The notes under the pieces were generated by a model. That model ran no database searches, was not told the origin of the DNA, and saw only the letters and a program-made list of their open reading frames with translations. 64,000 bases of DNA from Solibacillus sp. FSL W7-1464 (GTDB taxonomy: Bacteria; Bacillota; Bacilli; Bacillales_A; Planococcaceae), in the NCBI RefSeq assembly GCF_038004425.1, contig NZ_JBBORC010000001.1, positions 1,217,001 to 1,281,000 on the forward strand, in the 5' to 3' direction. A program made the position numbers and the translations under genes. Position 1 is the first letter of the stretch. Every line of letters starts with the position of its first letter. Shown here one piece after another: positions 34,066 to 42,545 of this stretch.

Positions 34066-34320
34066 ATGGCAAAAAAGAAACAGCAAAGAATGACGAATGA
34101 ATTTGAGCTTCCAAAAGATAAGGCGGCAACATTGGCCGATCAGTTAGGCGGCGATGTCTTGGCCAAGCTGAAAGCAGCGAAGCAGGAAATGGTGGCTGAC
34201 GAAAAGGCGAAAGAAGAAGAGCGTCTGGCGAAAGCGGCATTCGAACGCAAACAACGCGAAAAAAATATGAGCTTTGAAGAACTGTTAAATCAATACGGCG
34301 ACAAAGGTTCGAAATTTTAA
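34066..34320 (+). CDS. yqkE: YqkE family protein (DUF3886)
   Basis: 84-residue highly charged helical protein. Lys-rich N-terminus, then DKAATLADQLGGDVLAKLKAAKQEM (about 18-42), a Glu/Lys/Ala-rich helix, and the end motif NMSFEELLNQYGDKGSKF. This is the DUF3886/YqkE pattern; location between yqkD and nudF agrees. Function unknown. Start at the ATG rather than the GTG 9 nt upstream that overlaps the ribosome site TAGGTGAG. Confidence 0.85.
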   Translation: MAKKKQQRMTNEFELPKDKAATLADQLGGDVLAKLKAAKQEMVADEKAKEEERLAKAAFERKQREKNMSFEELLNQYGDKGSKF

Positions 34321-34344
34321 CGGTCAAGAAGCTTACTAAATAGG

Positions 34345-34372
34345 AAAAGATAGCACACTATTTTTGGAGGGC
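34345..34372. repeat. Inverted repeat, left arm (matches vanZ end)
   Basis: AAAGATAGCACAC followed, after 9 nt, by AGGGC. The reverse complement of 34624-34652 reads AAAGATAGCACAC, 9 other nt, then AGGGC. The right arm is the last codons of the vanZ-like gene, so the left arm looks like a copied fragment of it in opposite orientation. Confidence 0.75.
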
Positions 34373-34400
34373 ACTAAAAAAGTCATTCAATTATAAGGAA

Positions 34401-34440
34401 GGGCATGTTGGAACGAAAATTCGTTCCAACATGCCCTTTT
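34401..34440. terminator. Strong bidirectional terminator
   Basis: GGGCATGTTGGAACGA, 4-nt loop, TCGTTCCAACATGCCC: a perfect 16-bp stem, followed by CTTTTC on + and preceded by A/G-rich sequence. Confidence 0.85.
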
Positions 34441-34446
34441 CTTCGA

Positions 34447-34590
34447 TGCCGTTGATTTCCATTGCGGCGGACGCTTTCCGCGGGCACGGCTCCAACTAAA
34501 TGATCTGCGCCTAAACGGAGGCACAGATCATTGGATTTTCCGCACGTGCTGTTCCCGCAGGAGTCGCCGCCTCCATTCCAATCAACTGGA
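34447..34590. repeat. Dispersed GC-rich intergenic repeat, copy B
   Basis: Runs from GTTGATTTCCATTGCGGCGG (then ACGCTTTCCGCGGGCACG) to CCCGCAGGAGTCGCCGCC followed by TCCATTCCAATCAAC. The outer ends are imperfect inverted repeats of each other, and an inner inverted repeat AATGATCTG..CAGATCATT is present. Ends match copy A at 20020-20215 while the core differs, so the two copies are diverged members of one family. Confidence 0.75.
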
Positions 34591-34623
34591 GTGTCTTATG
34601 AAGAGAATTTTTTTCTCCTTCTG

Positions 34624-34652
34624 CGCCCTCCTATTTTTGTGTGCTATCTTTT
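34624..34652. repeat. Inverted repeat, right arm
   Basis: Partner of the arm at 34345-34372; includes the vanZ stop codon and its last residues (KKDSTQK). Confidence 0.75.
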
Positions 34653-35113
34653 TTAAATACACCCATAATAAGTTTTGCAAACACTAGCAATGTTAATGCA
34701 CCACATGCATCGAGCACCACATCTTCAGCGAGACCGCTGCGACCCGGAATCATACTTTGGCGGTATTCATCGAAGCTTGCGATTACTACGGCTGTAACAA
34801 AGGCAAGAACGATTGGAAAACGCCATTTCAGTTTCCGGTATAAAATATAGAATATAACCGCTAATAAACCGTATCCGAAGAAATGCGTTGCTTTCCGGAT
34901 AAGAAACTCAAGAAATTGAAAATAGCCTCTTGTTTCAACCGATATAATTTTTCCCCAATAAGGAATTTCAAATTGACTTAACCATGCTTCGAAAGGTTTG
35001 TCCTTTAATAAATCTTTTAACGCCGGAACAATCGTTTGCTGTTCATAGCTCATGTTGGACATGACAAAGACAGCAATTATCCCGATGACAACGAGAGCAA
35101 TCCACTTTTTCAT
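34631..35113 (-). CDS. VanZ-like family protein
   Basis: 160-residue membrane protein with a signal-anchor (about 3-20) and three more hydrophobic segments (about 72-90, 98-115, 135-152). The VanZ motif RKATHFFGYGLLAVIFYIL (about 78-96) and FDEYRQSMIPGRSGLAEDVVLDACG (about 113-137) are clear. VanZ proteins are linked to teicoplanin or lipoglycopeptide tolerance; the physiological role is unclear. Its ATG overlaps the yqkF stop (ATGA). Its 3' end lies inside an inverted repeat. Confidence 0.88.
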   Translation of the reverse strand: MKKWIALVVIGIIAVFVMSNMSYEQQTIVPALKDLLKDKPFEAWLSQFEIPYWGKIISVETRGYFQFLEFLIRKATHFFGYGLLAVIFYILYRKLKWRFPIVLAFVTAVVIASFDEYRQSMIPGRSGLAEDVVLDACGALTLLVFAKLIMGVFKKDSTQK

Positions 35114-36000
35114 CTATGCTCAGTATAACGGTCGGTTTTTGTCCAGCTATCAATCTCCGAAATATTTTGCAGGGATCGGGCTTTTTCGTAGGCATCCAGA
35201 TTTTGCTGCAGTTGCGTAAGTGTACGAGCACCAATGACTGTTGAAGCGACCGTCGGATACTGTAAATTGAAAGCGAGTGCAGCTGCATGAACATCACCAT
35301 ACTGCTGTTCAATTTCCTGCAGCACCTCTTTTGCCGCGGCTTCATCATAGCTCATATAAGATTTTAAACGAGTGCGCCATTCATTTGTCAGCAAACCTTT
35401 TGCAATCGATCCGCGTGTTACGACAGAAGCACCTGTCTGTTGGATCGGGTCGAAAAATTCGCTTGCACGTTCATCAAAAATATTAAACTGCATCATATTG
35501 CTGATGGCATCACTGTTTTGCAGAAATGGCATGAAAACATTCGGTCGGATGGAGGAAATACCATATTCTCGAATAAGCCCTTCTTTTTTCAGACTTTCAA
35601 ATGTGTCGGTAATTTCTTCCCAATTATCTTCGGTCGTCCCGCCATGTAACTGGTATAGATCCAGATAATCTGTCTGTAGCCGCTGCAGACTGTCGCGTAC
35701 CGCTTTATTAATATAATTTGCGGATGTATCCCAGCTCCAGCCTTCCTTGCCTTCCTCCCAACGATTCCCGACTTTCGATGCCAGATAAATATTGGGGCGG
35801 TGTTGCTTCAGTGCCGCACCAACTACTTTTTCGTTTTCTCCCTGATTATACAGATCGGCGGTATCAAAATAATTAATGCCTGCATCTAGTGCAGCATGAA
35901 TGACTTCCTCTGCTTCTGCTGGTTTTGGAGGTAATGACATACAGCCTAAACTAATTTCAGAAATATGAAGATTGCTTGTACCTAATTGTCTTTTTTTCAC
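35110..36000 (-). CDS. yqkF: Aldo/keto reductase (YqkF-like)
   Basis: NADPH-dependent oxidoreductase, 296 residues. Motifs: LHISEISLGCMSL (about 10), DAGINYFDTADLYNQGENEKVVG (about 42-64, catalytic Asp and Tyr), YLASKVGNRW (Lys), YLDLYQLHGG (His), and a late cofactor motif STVIGARTLTQLQQNL (about 263). The GTG start is chosen because GGGAGGAATTAAC lies directly before it; the frame runs on to 36123 over the nudF promoter without a ribosome site. Divergent from nudF. Confidence 0.88.
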   Translation of the reverse strand: MKKRQLGTSNLHISEISLGCMSLPPKPAEAEEVIHAALDAGINYFDTADLYNQGENEKVVGAALKQHRPNIYLASKVGNRWEEGKEGWSWDTSANYINKAVRDSLQRLQTDYLDLYQLHGGTTEDNWEEITDTFESLKKEGLIREYGISSIRPNVFMPFLQNSDAISNMMQFNIFDERASEFFDPIQQTGASVVTRGSIAKGLLTNEWRTRLKSYMSYDEAAAKEVLQEIEQQYGDVHAAALAFNLQYPTVASTVIGARTLTQLQQNLDAYEKARSLQNISEIDSWTKTDRYTEHR

Positions 36001-36087
36001 GTTAATTCCTCCCTGGTTCAATATTTTAGAAAAGCTCTCACTAATGGTACAATGAATAGAAGCAATAGAACAAGTGGAGGCATGGTC

Positions 36088-36639
36088 ATGAAAAAATTTG
36101 AAGAAAAAACAATTCAATCCCAACCCATCTATTCAGGGAAGGTCATTTCATTAAAAGTAGACGATGTATCGCTTCCGAATGGTGAAACAGGGAAGCGTGA
36201 AATTATTAATCATCCAGGTGCAGTCGCGGTAATTGCCATCACAGAAAACAATAAAATTTTACTTGTTGAGCAGTACCGTAAAGCTCTTGAACGTTCAATT
36301 ATAGAGATTCCTGCCGGTAAGCTGGAAAAAGGGGAAGAGCCCATTGTAACGGCCCGCCGCGAGTTGGAGGAAGAGACAGGTTATACATCGGATCATTTCG
36401 AATTTATACAGGCTTTTGCTACATCACCGGGATTTGCGGATGAAATTATTCATATTTTCGTAGCAGAAAAGTTAAAAAAATTAGACATTCCGGTTGATTT
36501 AGATGAAGATGAATTTGTAGAGCTAATGGAAGTATCACTGGAAGAAGCAGAAGCGATGGTTGCGGACGGCCGTATTTATGATGCCAAAACGGCTTTTGCG
36601 ATTTTATGGCTGAAGTTAAAAATGAAATTAAATCAATAA
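36088..36639 (+). CDS. nudF: ADP-ribose pyrophosphatase
   Basis: 183-residue Nudix hydrolase splitting ADP-ribose into AMP and ribose-5-phosphate. The Nudix box runs GKLEKGEEPIVTARRELEEETG (about 77-98) with the REL-EE catalytic glutamates. FEEKTIQSQPIYSGKVISL at the N-terminus and TSPGFADEIIHIFVAEKL (about 113-130) match B. subtilis NudF closely. Start at the ATG 7 nt after GGAGG rather than that at 36082. Confidence 0.94.
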   Translation: MKKFEEKTIQSQPIYSGKVISLKVDDVSLPNGETGKREIINHPGAVAVIAITENNKILLVEQYRKALERSIIEIPAGKLEKGEEPIVTARRELEEETGYTSDHFEFIQAFATSPGFADEIIHIFVAEKLKKLDIPVDLDEDEFVELMEVSLEEAEAMVADGRIYDAKTAFAILWLKLKMKLNQ

Positions 36640-36697
36640 TTGTTTACGCATAAGGACAATTTATGTGCATAAGTTGTATGGACAAGGAGGAGTCCAA

Positions 36698-37207
36698 ATG
36701 CGTAAATATCTATATATTCAATATACTTCGATGATTGTCGTATGTTTCATTTGTGGTGTGGTATGTTATCAGCTATTCGATATTGGACAAGTGCAGCAAA
36801 TTATAAAGTATAGTGATCGTAGACTGCTCCAACTGGAAAAACCTGAATTACTTTGGAGTGTAGTTCCTTTCATAGTTGCCTTAAGTATTGTATTATTCTT
36901 TTCGACACATAAATATTTGCCGCGTATAGGTCTTATATTTATTGCGATAAAAGTAACATTTTTAGGATTTAGCTCGGTCTATTTACTTGTACAGCATGAA
37001 TCTATTAAACTTTATGCATTTTGGTGGTTTCCATTTCAGTTAATATATTGTGTATTATTAATTATGCTCTATCAAATAACTACTAAAACTACGAGTAGAC
37101 GAGCCTTGAAAACGGTGATGCCATGGAAGAAGATTATATTCCTGATAGTCGTGATGGTAATTGTTTTTGCAGTGGAAAATTTAGCAATTACTTATTTATT
37201 TAAATAA
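36698..37207 (+). CDS. Five-segment membrane protein, possibly diverged SpoIIM
   Basis: 169 residues with five hydrophobic segments (about 10-27, 54-72, 80-101, 113-132 and 145-165). Topology, the loop before segment four (WWFPFQLIY) and the end ENLAITYLFK vaguely recall SpoIIM, which lies between nudF and fur in B. subtilis. The protein is about 45 residues shorter than SpoIIM and lacks obvious identity, so this is a context-based guess. Start at the ATG after AAGGAGGAG. Confidence 0.5.
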   Translation: MRKYLYIQYTSMIVVCFICGVVCYQLFDIGQVQQIIKYSDRRLLQLEKPELLWSVVPFIVALSIVLFFSTHKYLPRIGLIFIAIKVTFLGFSSVYLLVQHESIKLYAFWWFPFQLIYCVLLIMLYQITTKTTSRRALKTVMPWKKIIFLIVVMVIVFAVENLAITYLFK

Positions 37208-37271
37208 TCATTGTCTTGTAATGAGATTTATTCATTTGGTATAATGAAAAGAGTTTAGGAGGGCGTCACAT

Positions 37272-37739
37272 ATGGAGAGCCGTATTGATCGAATTAAAAA
37301 GCAACTGCATAGTGCGAGCTATAAGCTGACGCCACAGCGAGAAGCAACAGTAGCGGTTTTACTGGAGCATGAGGAAGATCATTTAAGTGCTGAGGATGTT
37401 TACTTATTAGTAAAAGAAAAGGCACCAGAGATTGGACTGGCTACTGTATACCGTACATTGGAGCTTTTAACAGAGCTGAAAATTGTCGATAAAATTAATT
37501 TTGGTGATGGTGTATCCCGTTATGATTTACGTCAAGAGGGCGCGAAGCATTTCCATCATCATCTAGTTTGTATCGAATGTGGCGCAGTAGATGAAATTCA
37601 AGAAGATTTACTGGAAGATGTAGAAGAAATTGTGGAGAAACGTTGGAACTTTATTATCAAAGATCACCGTCTGACATTCCATGGCATCTGCTGGCGTTGT
37701 CATGATAATAATGACAACTCTGGAGACAGCAATGCATAA
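37272..37739 (+). CDS. fur: Ferric uptake regulator
   Basis: 155-residue Fur-family repressor. DNA-binding: YKLTPQREATVAVLLEHEEDHLSAEDVYLLV and GLATVYRTLELLTELKIVDKINFGDG (about 55-80). Metal sites: HFHHHLVCIECGAVDE (about 95-110) and CWRCHDN (about 143). The LTPQR start and the location nudF-(spoIIM)-fur-xerD match B. subtilis fur (YqkL) rather than PerR. A TATAAT box with TTGTAA 18 bp upstream lies at 37215-37244. Confidence 0.92.
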   Translation: MESRIDRIKKQLHSASYKLTPQREATVAVLLEHEEDHLSAEDVYLLVKEKAPEIGLATVYRTLELLTELKIVDKINFGDGVSRYDLRQEGAKHFHHHLVCIECGAVDEIQEDLLEDVEEIVEKRWNFIIKDHRLTFHGICWRCHDNNDNSGDSNA

Positions 37740-37748
37740 TCTATAATC

Positions 37749-37783
37749 AAAAAAAGAGCAGCGTATATTGCTGTTCTTTTTTT
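37749..37783 (+). terminator. Intrinsic terminator after fur
   Basis: AAAAAAAGAGCAGC and GCTGTTCTTTTTTT form a stem with a 7-nt loop. Confidence 0.9.
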
Positions 37784-37835
37784 GTGCGTTTTTTTTGCTT
37801 TTAACGGTATTTATAAAAGACCAATCAGTTCGCAG

Positions 37836-37877
37836 TAAAAAAACTCTATTTCCCCTCAGCTGAGGAGAAATAGAGTT
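37836..37877 (-). terminator. Intrinsic terminator of the stress-protein gene
   Basis: On the minus strand AACTCTATTTCTCCTCAG pairs with CTGAGGGGAAATAGAGTT, followed by TTTTTT. Confidence 0.9.
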
Positions 37878-37887
37878 ATATTTTTAT

Positions 37888-38232
37888 TTATTTCGCCGGA
37901 TGATGGGCAACAATCAGAACCTTGCCTGCATTCAGATCATTCTTCGCAGTTGCCTGTTCATTTTCGCCTACACCGATGTCAGCAAGCTGATGGTGCAGAT
38001 CTTCCGGAGTACTTTGGAAGAAGTTTTTAATCGATGCGAAGAAGCCTTTGTCATTTTCCGTTGTTCCAGGAGTTTTGCTCGCATCTACATTGAAAAAGTC
38101 GGCAATGTCTTCTGCACGTTTATTGCTGTTTGCGAAGACATGAATATGATCGCGATCATAGCCCTCTGTAATAAATGATTCGATTACTGACTTTGCCTGC
38201 ACACCGTTTTCTACTGATTTCATAATTGCCAT
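37888..38232 (-). CDS. General stress protein (YflT/GSP17M family)
   Basis: 114-residue soluble protein with the heat/general-stress YflT domain: a GVQAKSVIESFITEGYDRDHIHVFANSNKRAEDIADFF core (about 9-46) predicted as helix-strand with flanking disordered segment, and GKVLIVAHH at the end. The family belongs to the SigB general stress regulon in Bacillus, and a matching SigB promoter lies upstream. GGAGAGTG ribosome site. Biochemical function unknown. Confidence 0.85.
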   Translation of the reverse strand: MAIMKSVENGVQAKSVIESFITEGYDRDHIHVFANSNKRAEDIADFFNVDASKTPGTTENDKGFFASIKNFFQSTPEDLHHQLADIGVGENEQATAKNDLNAGKVLIVAHHPAK

Positions 38233-38267
38233 ATATATACACTCTCCTTTGTATGAATACTTATGTT

Positions 38268-38292
38268 ATTCCCGAACTCCAACAATTAAAAC
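38268..38292 (-). promoter_or_regulatory. Sigma-B type promoter of the stress-protein gene
   Basis: On the minus strand GTTTTA, 13-nt spacer, GGGAAT, close to the SigB consensus GTTTAA-N13-15-GGGTAT, about 36 nt before the start codon. Confidence 0.72.
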
Positions 38293-38368
38293 GTTAAGAG
38301 ATTCATACAGGCGTAATTCAAATTCCGGGAGAACGTGCATCCAGATGAAAATTATGTTCTTCAAATAG

Positions 38369-39685
38369 TTATTGTTCTATTAGATCATGCATTTTTTTAA
38401 TCTCTAAAAATTGCAGCTGATGGCCATCGATTTCATGGATTTTAAATGCATAGTTTTCAAAAATAAATGTATCTTCAATATTCAGGTCCGGCATGTTTGT
38501 GAAGTACCAGCCACCGATTGTATCAACATTCGATTCTTCAATATCAAGGAACAACAATTTAGAAATATCTTCAAGCAATACTTTTGAATAGACTAAATAA
38601 TGATCTTCACCGATTTTACGAATATCTGAAACTTCATCATCGTCAAACTCATCGCGAATTTCACCGACAAGTTCTTCCAGAATATCTTCAACGGTAATCA
38701 TACCGCTCGTTCCGCCATATTCATCAAGCAGGATCGCAATATGAATACGCTTTTTCTGCATAATTTGAAGCAGACTTTGAATAGGTGTTGTTTCGATTGT
38801 GCGAACGACCGGGTTAATATAGTCTTCCAATTTAAATGTTTCCGGATCGATCCGGTTATTCATGCCAAGTGTTAAAAAGTCTTTAATATTTAAAAAACCT
38901 AATATATTATCGCGGTCCCCATCGTAAACCGGGTAGCGTGTATAGCGTTCCTCTGAAACTTGTGTTAAAACTTCTTCGAACGTTGCAGTCACATCAAAGC
39001 CGACAATATCTGTACGGGGAACCATAATTTCGCGGGCGATTTTATCATCGAATTCAAATACATTGTTAACATACTTTAATTCGTTGACATTGATTTCACC
39101 GGATTTATAGCTCTCAGATAGAAGCAGTCGCAATTCCTCTTCCGTATGAGAGAGTTCATGTTCGCTCGCTGGTCGCATCCCGAACAATTTCAATAATAAA
39201 CGTGCTGAACCATTTAATAGCCAAATTAACGGGAACATAAGTTTATAGAATAATTGAATGGGCTTCGCGAATGCCAGAGTAATCGCTTCTGCTCTTTGAA
39301 TAGCAATCGTTTTAGGTGCAAGTTCACCTACTACTACGTGGAAGAAAGTCGCTAAAAAGAATGCGCCACCTAATGTAAACCAATGAATATGTTCTGTGCC
39401 AATTCCGATCGATTCGAATAGCGGGTGAAGTATAAACTCAAATGTGGATTCACCGACCATCCCGATTCCCAGCGCTGTTACCGTAATACCTAATTGACAG
39501 GCCGATAAATATTCATCAAGGTGGGTTGTTACATTTTTAGCTGAAATGGAACCGGCTTTACCTTCAGCTACAAGTTGGTCAATACGGGATTGACGTACTT
39601 TTACGATGGCAAATTCCGTTGCAACGAAAAAGGCCGTAAAAGCGATTAAAACCGAGAAAATAATTAAGTTAATGATTGTGGTCAA
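38369..39685 (-). CDS. CNNM/CBS/CorC-domain transporter (hemolysin-like, MpfA type)
   Basis: 438-residue membrane protein, likely Mg2+ efflux. DUF21/CNNM domain with four hydrophobic segments (about 5-25, 65-85, 100-120, 130-150) and FVATEFAIVKVRQSRIDQL and GELAPKTIAIQRAE motifs; two CBS domains (about 220-345: VPRTDIVGFD.., ILLDEYGGTSGMITVEDILEELVGEI); then the C-terminal CorC/HlyC domain (about 350-430). Relatives in B. subtilis are YhdP, YhdT, YrkA and YugS; the exact orthologue is not clear. It follows the MerR gene on the same strand after 36 nt. Confidence 0.88.
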   Translation of the reverse strand: MTTIINLIIFSVLIAFTAFFVATEFAIVKVRQSRIDQLVAEGKAGSISAKNVTTHLDEYLSACQLGITVTALGIGMVGESTFEFILHPLFESIGIGTEHIHWFTLGGAFFLATFFHVVVGELAPKTIAIQRAEAITLAFAKPIQLFYKLMFPLIWLLNGSARLLLKLFGMRPASEHELSHTEEELRLLLSESYKSGEINVNELKYVNNVFEFDDKIAREIMVPRTDIVGFDVTATFEEVLTQVSEERYTRYPVYDGDRDNILGFLNIKDFLTLGMNNRIDPETFKLEDYINPVVRTIETTPIQSLLQIMQKKRIHIAILLDEYGGTSGMITVEDILEELVGEIRDEFDDDEVSDIRKIGEDHYLVYSKVLLEDISKLLFLDIEESNVDTIGGWYFTNMPDLNIEDTFIFENYAFKIHEIDGHQLQFLEIKKMHDLIEQ

Positions 39686-39721
39686 ACGAGCGTCCTACTC
39701 ACGAAGTAGAACGTTCACCTC

Positions 39722-40117
39722 CTAGTTATTTAAAATTAATAATAGTGATTGCATGAGTGCAACACTTTCAGGCGAAACTTTTTTACGGAGTTTCTGCCGC
39801 TCTTTGTCATCTAAATGCTCCATTAATACCGTTACATCATGTTCAAGCTTGCGCATTTGCAATCGAATATCCTGAATATCGATTTCTTCGGGTTCCTCTT
39901 TTGTTGGGCCAAGTAAGCTGTAAATTTCTTCGAGGCACTTGCCAAGCTTCTTCTGCTCTTCAATCCAGTGTATTCGTTCAATCATCTCTTTATCATAATA
40001 GCGATAATTGGATGCCGAACGTTCTACTTTTAGGAGACCCAAGTTTGTATAATAATCAATAGTTCGTTTTGTCACGCCAGTTGCTGCAGCAAGCTCTCCG
40101 ATTTTTAGTTTATCGAT
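39722..40117 (-). CDS. MerR-family transcriptional regulator (unusual start)
   Basis: MerR HTH with KIGELAAATGVTKRTIDYYTNLGLL and SNYRYYDKEMIERI, then a coiled-coil part. The complete HTH needs residues encoded upstream of the first standard in-frame start, a GTG at 40075. The extended frame is open back to a TAA at 40124-40126 but holds no ATG, GTG or TTG; a TTG at 40120-40122 behind AGAGGTGATAA is in another frame by one nucleotide. Either a one-base deletion next to the start codon or initiation at ATC (40115-40117) would explain this. The end given here assumes ATC. Confidence 0.65.
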   Translation of the reverse strand: MDKLKIGELAAATGVTKRTIDYYTNLGLLKVERSASNYRYYDKEMIERIHWIEEQKKLGKCLEEIYSLLGPTKEEPEEIDIQDIRLQMRKLEHDVTVLMEHLDDKERQKLRKKVSPESVALMQSLLLILNN

Positions 40118-40308
40118 CCCAAATTATCACCTCTATCTGTCACGTTTTACTTTTAAGAATACCGTAAATAGTACATTTTGTAAATGGAACGCTATCATTC
40201 GAGAATGCTTTGCTGCACTGAAAAAATGAATGAACGAAGGGTAAAACGCCACTTCAATTGTACGAAAATGGTAATATAGATGTATAGAATGCAAGAGGGG
40301 CGATTTAT

Positions 40309-41211
40309 ATGCAAGCTTTAAAAGATTCAATAGAAGATTATCTACATTTTATCAAAGTCGAACGTCAGCTATCTGATAATACATTACAATCGTATAAACG
40401 TGATTTAGTCGCATATGCCCGTCATATTCATCATGAACAGCAGATCTTGGAATTTGATAAAGTAATGCGCGATCATATTTTGCTTTATTTGGACAGCTTA
40501 CGGTCTGTAGGAAAATCATCGAAGACGATATCGAGACAAATTTCATCGATCCGTTCTTTTCATCAGTTTTTGTTGAGGGAAAAAGTGACGAATCAAGATC
40601 CTACCGTTCATTTGGAAATGCCTAAAAAAGAACTGTCCTTACCAAAAGTATTATCAATAGAAGAAATTGATGCACTTTTGACTGCACCTTCCGTAGAAAA
40701 ACCTCAGGGCACCCGGGATATCGCCATTTTGGAAATGATGTACGGTTCCGGCATGCGTATAAGTGAACTGATTGAACTGAACTTGGAGGATGTTCATATG
40801 ACAATGGGCTTCGTCCGCGTATTTGGTAAAGGCGGAAAAGAACGTATTATCCCGCTTGGGCGAAGTGCAATTTCTGCTTGTGTCAATTATCTGGAGCAGG
40901 CAAGACCTCAGCTTTTAGGCAATGCCCCTAAAAATGATGCGTTTTTCATTACGCAGAGAGGGAAAAGATTCACAAGGCAAGGGTGCTGGAAAATCATTAA
41001 GGAGCATGCGGCATCAGCAGGTATTTCCAAAGAAATTACACCGCATGTTCTGCGTCATTCCTTTGCGACACATCTGATCGAAAATGGTGCAGATTTGCGT
41101 GCAGTACAGGAGCTGTTAGGCCATGCAGATATATCAACAACACAAATTTACACACATGTAAGCAAAACCCGTTTATCGGAAGTATATAAACAATTCCATC
41201 CTCGTGCTTAA
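40309..41211 (+). CDS. xerD: Tyrosine recombinase XerD
   Basis: 300-residue site-specific recombinase resolving chromosome dimers at dif with XerC. N-terminal SAM-like domain (about 5-90); catalytic set visible: Arg in GSGMRISELIELN (about 149), Lys in GKGGKERIIP (about 173), HVLRHSFATHL (His and Arg, about 245), GHADISTTQ (about 268) and the nucleophile Tyr in IYTHVS (about 279). fur-xerD-deoB is the B. subtilis order (RipX), although two genes intervene here. Confidence 0.95.
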   Translation: MQALKDSIEDYLHFIKVERQLSDNTLQSYKRDLVAYARHIHHEQQILEFDKVMRDHILLYLDSLRSVGKSSKTISRQISSIRSFHQFLLREKVTNQDPTVHLEMPKKELSLPKVLSIEEIDALLTAPSVEKPQGTRDIAILEMMYGSGMRISELIELNLEDVHMTMGFVRVFGKGGKERIIPLGRSAISACVNYLEQARPQLLGNAPKNDAFFITQRGKRFTRQGCWKIIKEHAASAGISKEITPHVLRHSFATHLIENGADLRAVQELLGHADISTTQIYTHVSKTRLSEVYKQFHPRA

Positions 41212-41352
41212 AAACGGCATAATCGCGAAAGACTAATGGGGTGCTTGACTTTTATCTATTAAAATAAATCTTTTTGAAATCGGATGTCTGACCTTTACTT
41301 TGTTTAGACGTTTTATGTAAAATAGAATGGAAGAAGAGGAGTTGAAAGCATT

Positions 41353-42531
41353 ATGCAACCGTTTAAGAAAGTACATGTAATTGTAATGGATTCTGTTGGT
41401 ATCGGTGAAGCACCGGATGCCGATAAATTTGGCGATGCTGGCTCAAATACATTAGGACATATCGCAGAAAAAATGAATGGCTTAAATATGCCGAATATGG
41501 AGAAATTAGGTTTATCGAATATTCGTGAACTTAAAGGGATTAATAAAACTGAAAAACCTGCTGCATTTTACGGCATGATGCAAGAGGCATCTGTTGGTAA
41601 AGATACTATGACAGGTCACTGGGAAATCATGGGGCTGAACATTGATACGCCATTTAAAGTATACCCGGACGGCTTTCCCGCAGAACTGATTTCTAAGCTG
41701 GAGGAAGCAACTGGCCGCAAAGTTCTTTGTAATTTACCTTACAGTGGAACCGCTGTCATTGACGATTATGGTCCGGAACATATGGAAACAGGTGCACTTA
41801 TTGTTTATACATCGGCAGACCCGGTTATGCAAATTGCAGCACATGAAGAAGTGATTCCAGTAGAAGAACTTTATAAAATTTGTGAAATTGCACGTGAACT
41901 TACATTGGATGCTGAATTTTTGGTAGGCCGTGTAATTGCGCGTCCTTTCGTTGGCGAACCAGGCAACTTTACACGTACATCAAACCGTCATGACTATGCA
42001 TTGACGCCATTTGGACGCACGACAATGGCTGAAATGAAGGATGCCAATCTTGATGTCATTGCGATCGGTAAAATTTCGGACATCTTTAATGGTGACGGGG
42101 TAACGGAAGCGATTCGTACGAAAGACAACACGGATGGAATGGACAAAATGGCGGAAGTTGTTCGTCGTGATTTTCATGGTATCAGCTTCCTGAATTTGGT
42201 GGACTTTGATGCGAACTTTGGACATCGACGTGATCCGATCGGCTATGGTCAGGCATTGGAAGAATTTGATCGTCGTTTACCGGAAGTACTGGAAGCGTTA
42301 TCACCGGATGATTTGCTGATTATTACGGCAGACCACGGGAACGACCCGACATTCCCGGGTACGGACCATACACGTGAATACGTACCGTTAATCGTATACT
42401 CACCGCGCTTTACAGCAGGATCTGAATTGCAGCTGCGTGAGACATTTGCGGATATTGCAGCAACAATTGCAGATAATTTTAATATTGCAGCACCGCAGTT
42501 CGGAAAAAGCTTTTTATCAGAGCTGAAATAA
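41353..42531 (+). CDS. deoB: Phosphopentomutase
   Basis: 392-residue alkaline-phosphatase-superfamily enzyme interconverting ribose/deoxyribose 1- and 5-phosphate. Metal motifs: [28 protein letters not shown] (about 9-36), the phospho-Thr region [10 protein letters not shown] (about 84), and [23 protein letters not shown] and GTDHTREY (about 280, 320-340). Directly followed by pdp, giving a nucleoside-salvage operon. pupG, which follows in B. subtilis, is absent here. Confidence 0.95.
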   Translation: MQPFKKVHVIVMDSVGIGEAPDADKFGDAGSNTLGHIAEKMNGLNMPNMEKLGLSNIRELKGINKTEKPAAFYGMMQEASVGKDTMTGHWEIMGLNIDTPFKVYPDGFPAELISKLEEATGRKVLCNLPYSGTAVIDDYGPEHMETGALIVYTSADPVMQIAAHEEVIPVEELYKICEIARELTLDAEFLVGRVIARPFVGEPGNFTRTSNRHDYALTPFGRTTMAEMKDANLDVIAIGKISDIFNGDGVTEAIRTKDNTDGMDKMAEVVRRDFHGISFLNLVDFDANFGHRRDPIGYGQALEEFDRRLPEVLEALSPDDLLIITADHGNDPTFPGTDHTREYVPLIVYSPRFTAGSELQLRETFADIAATIADNFNIAAPQFGKSFLSELK

Positions 42532-42545
42532 GGGGGACTTTCCAC

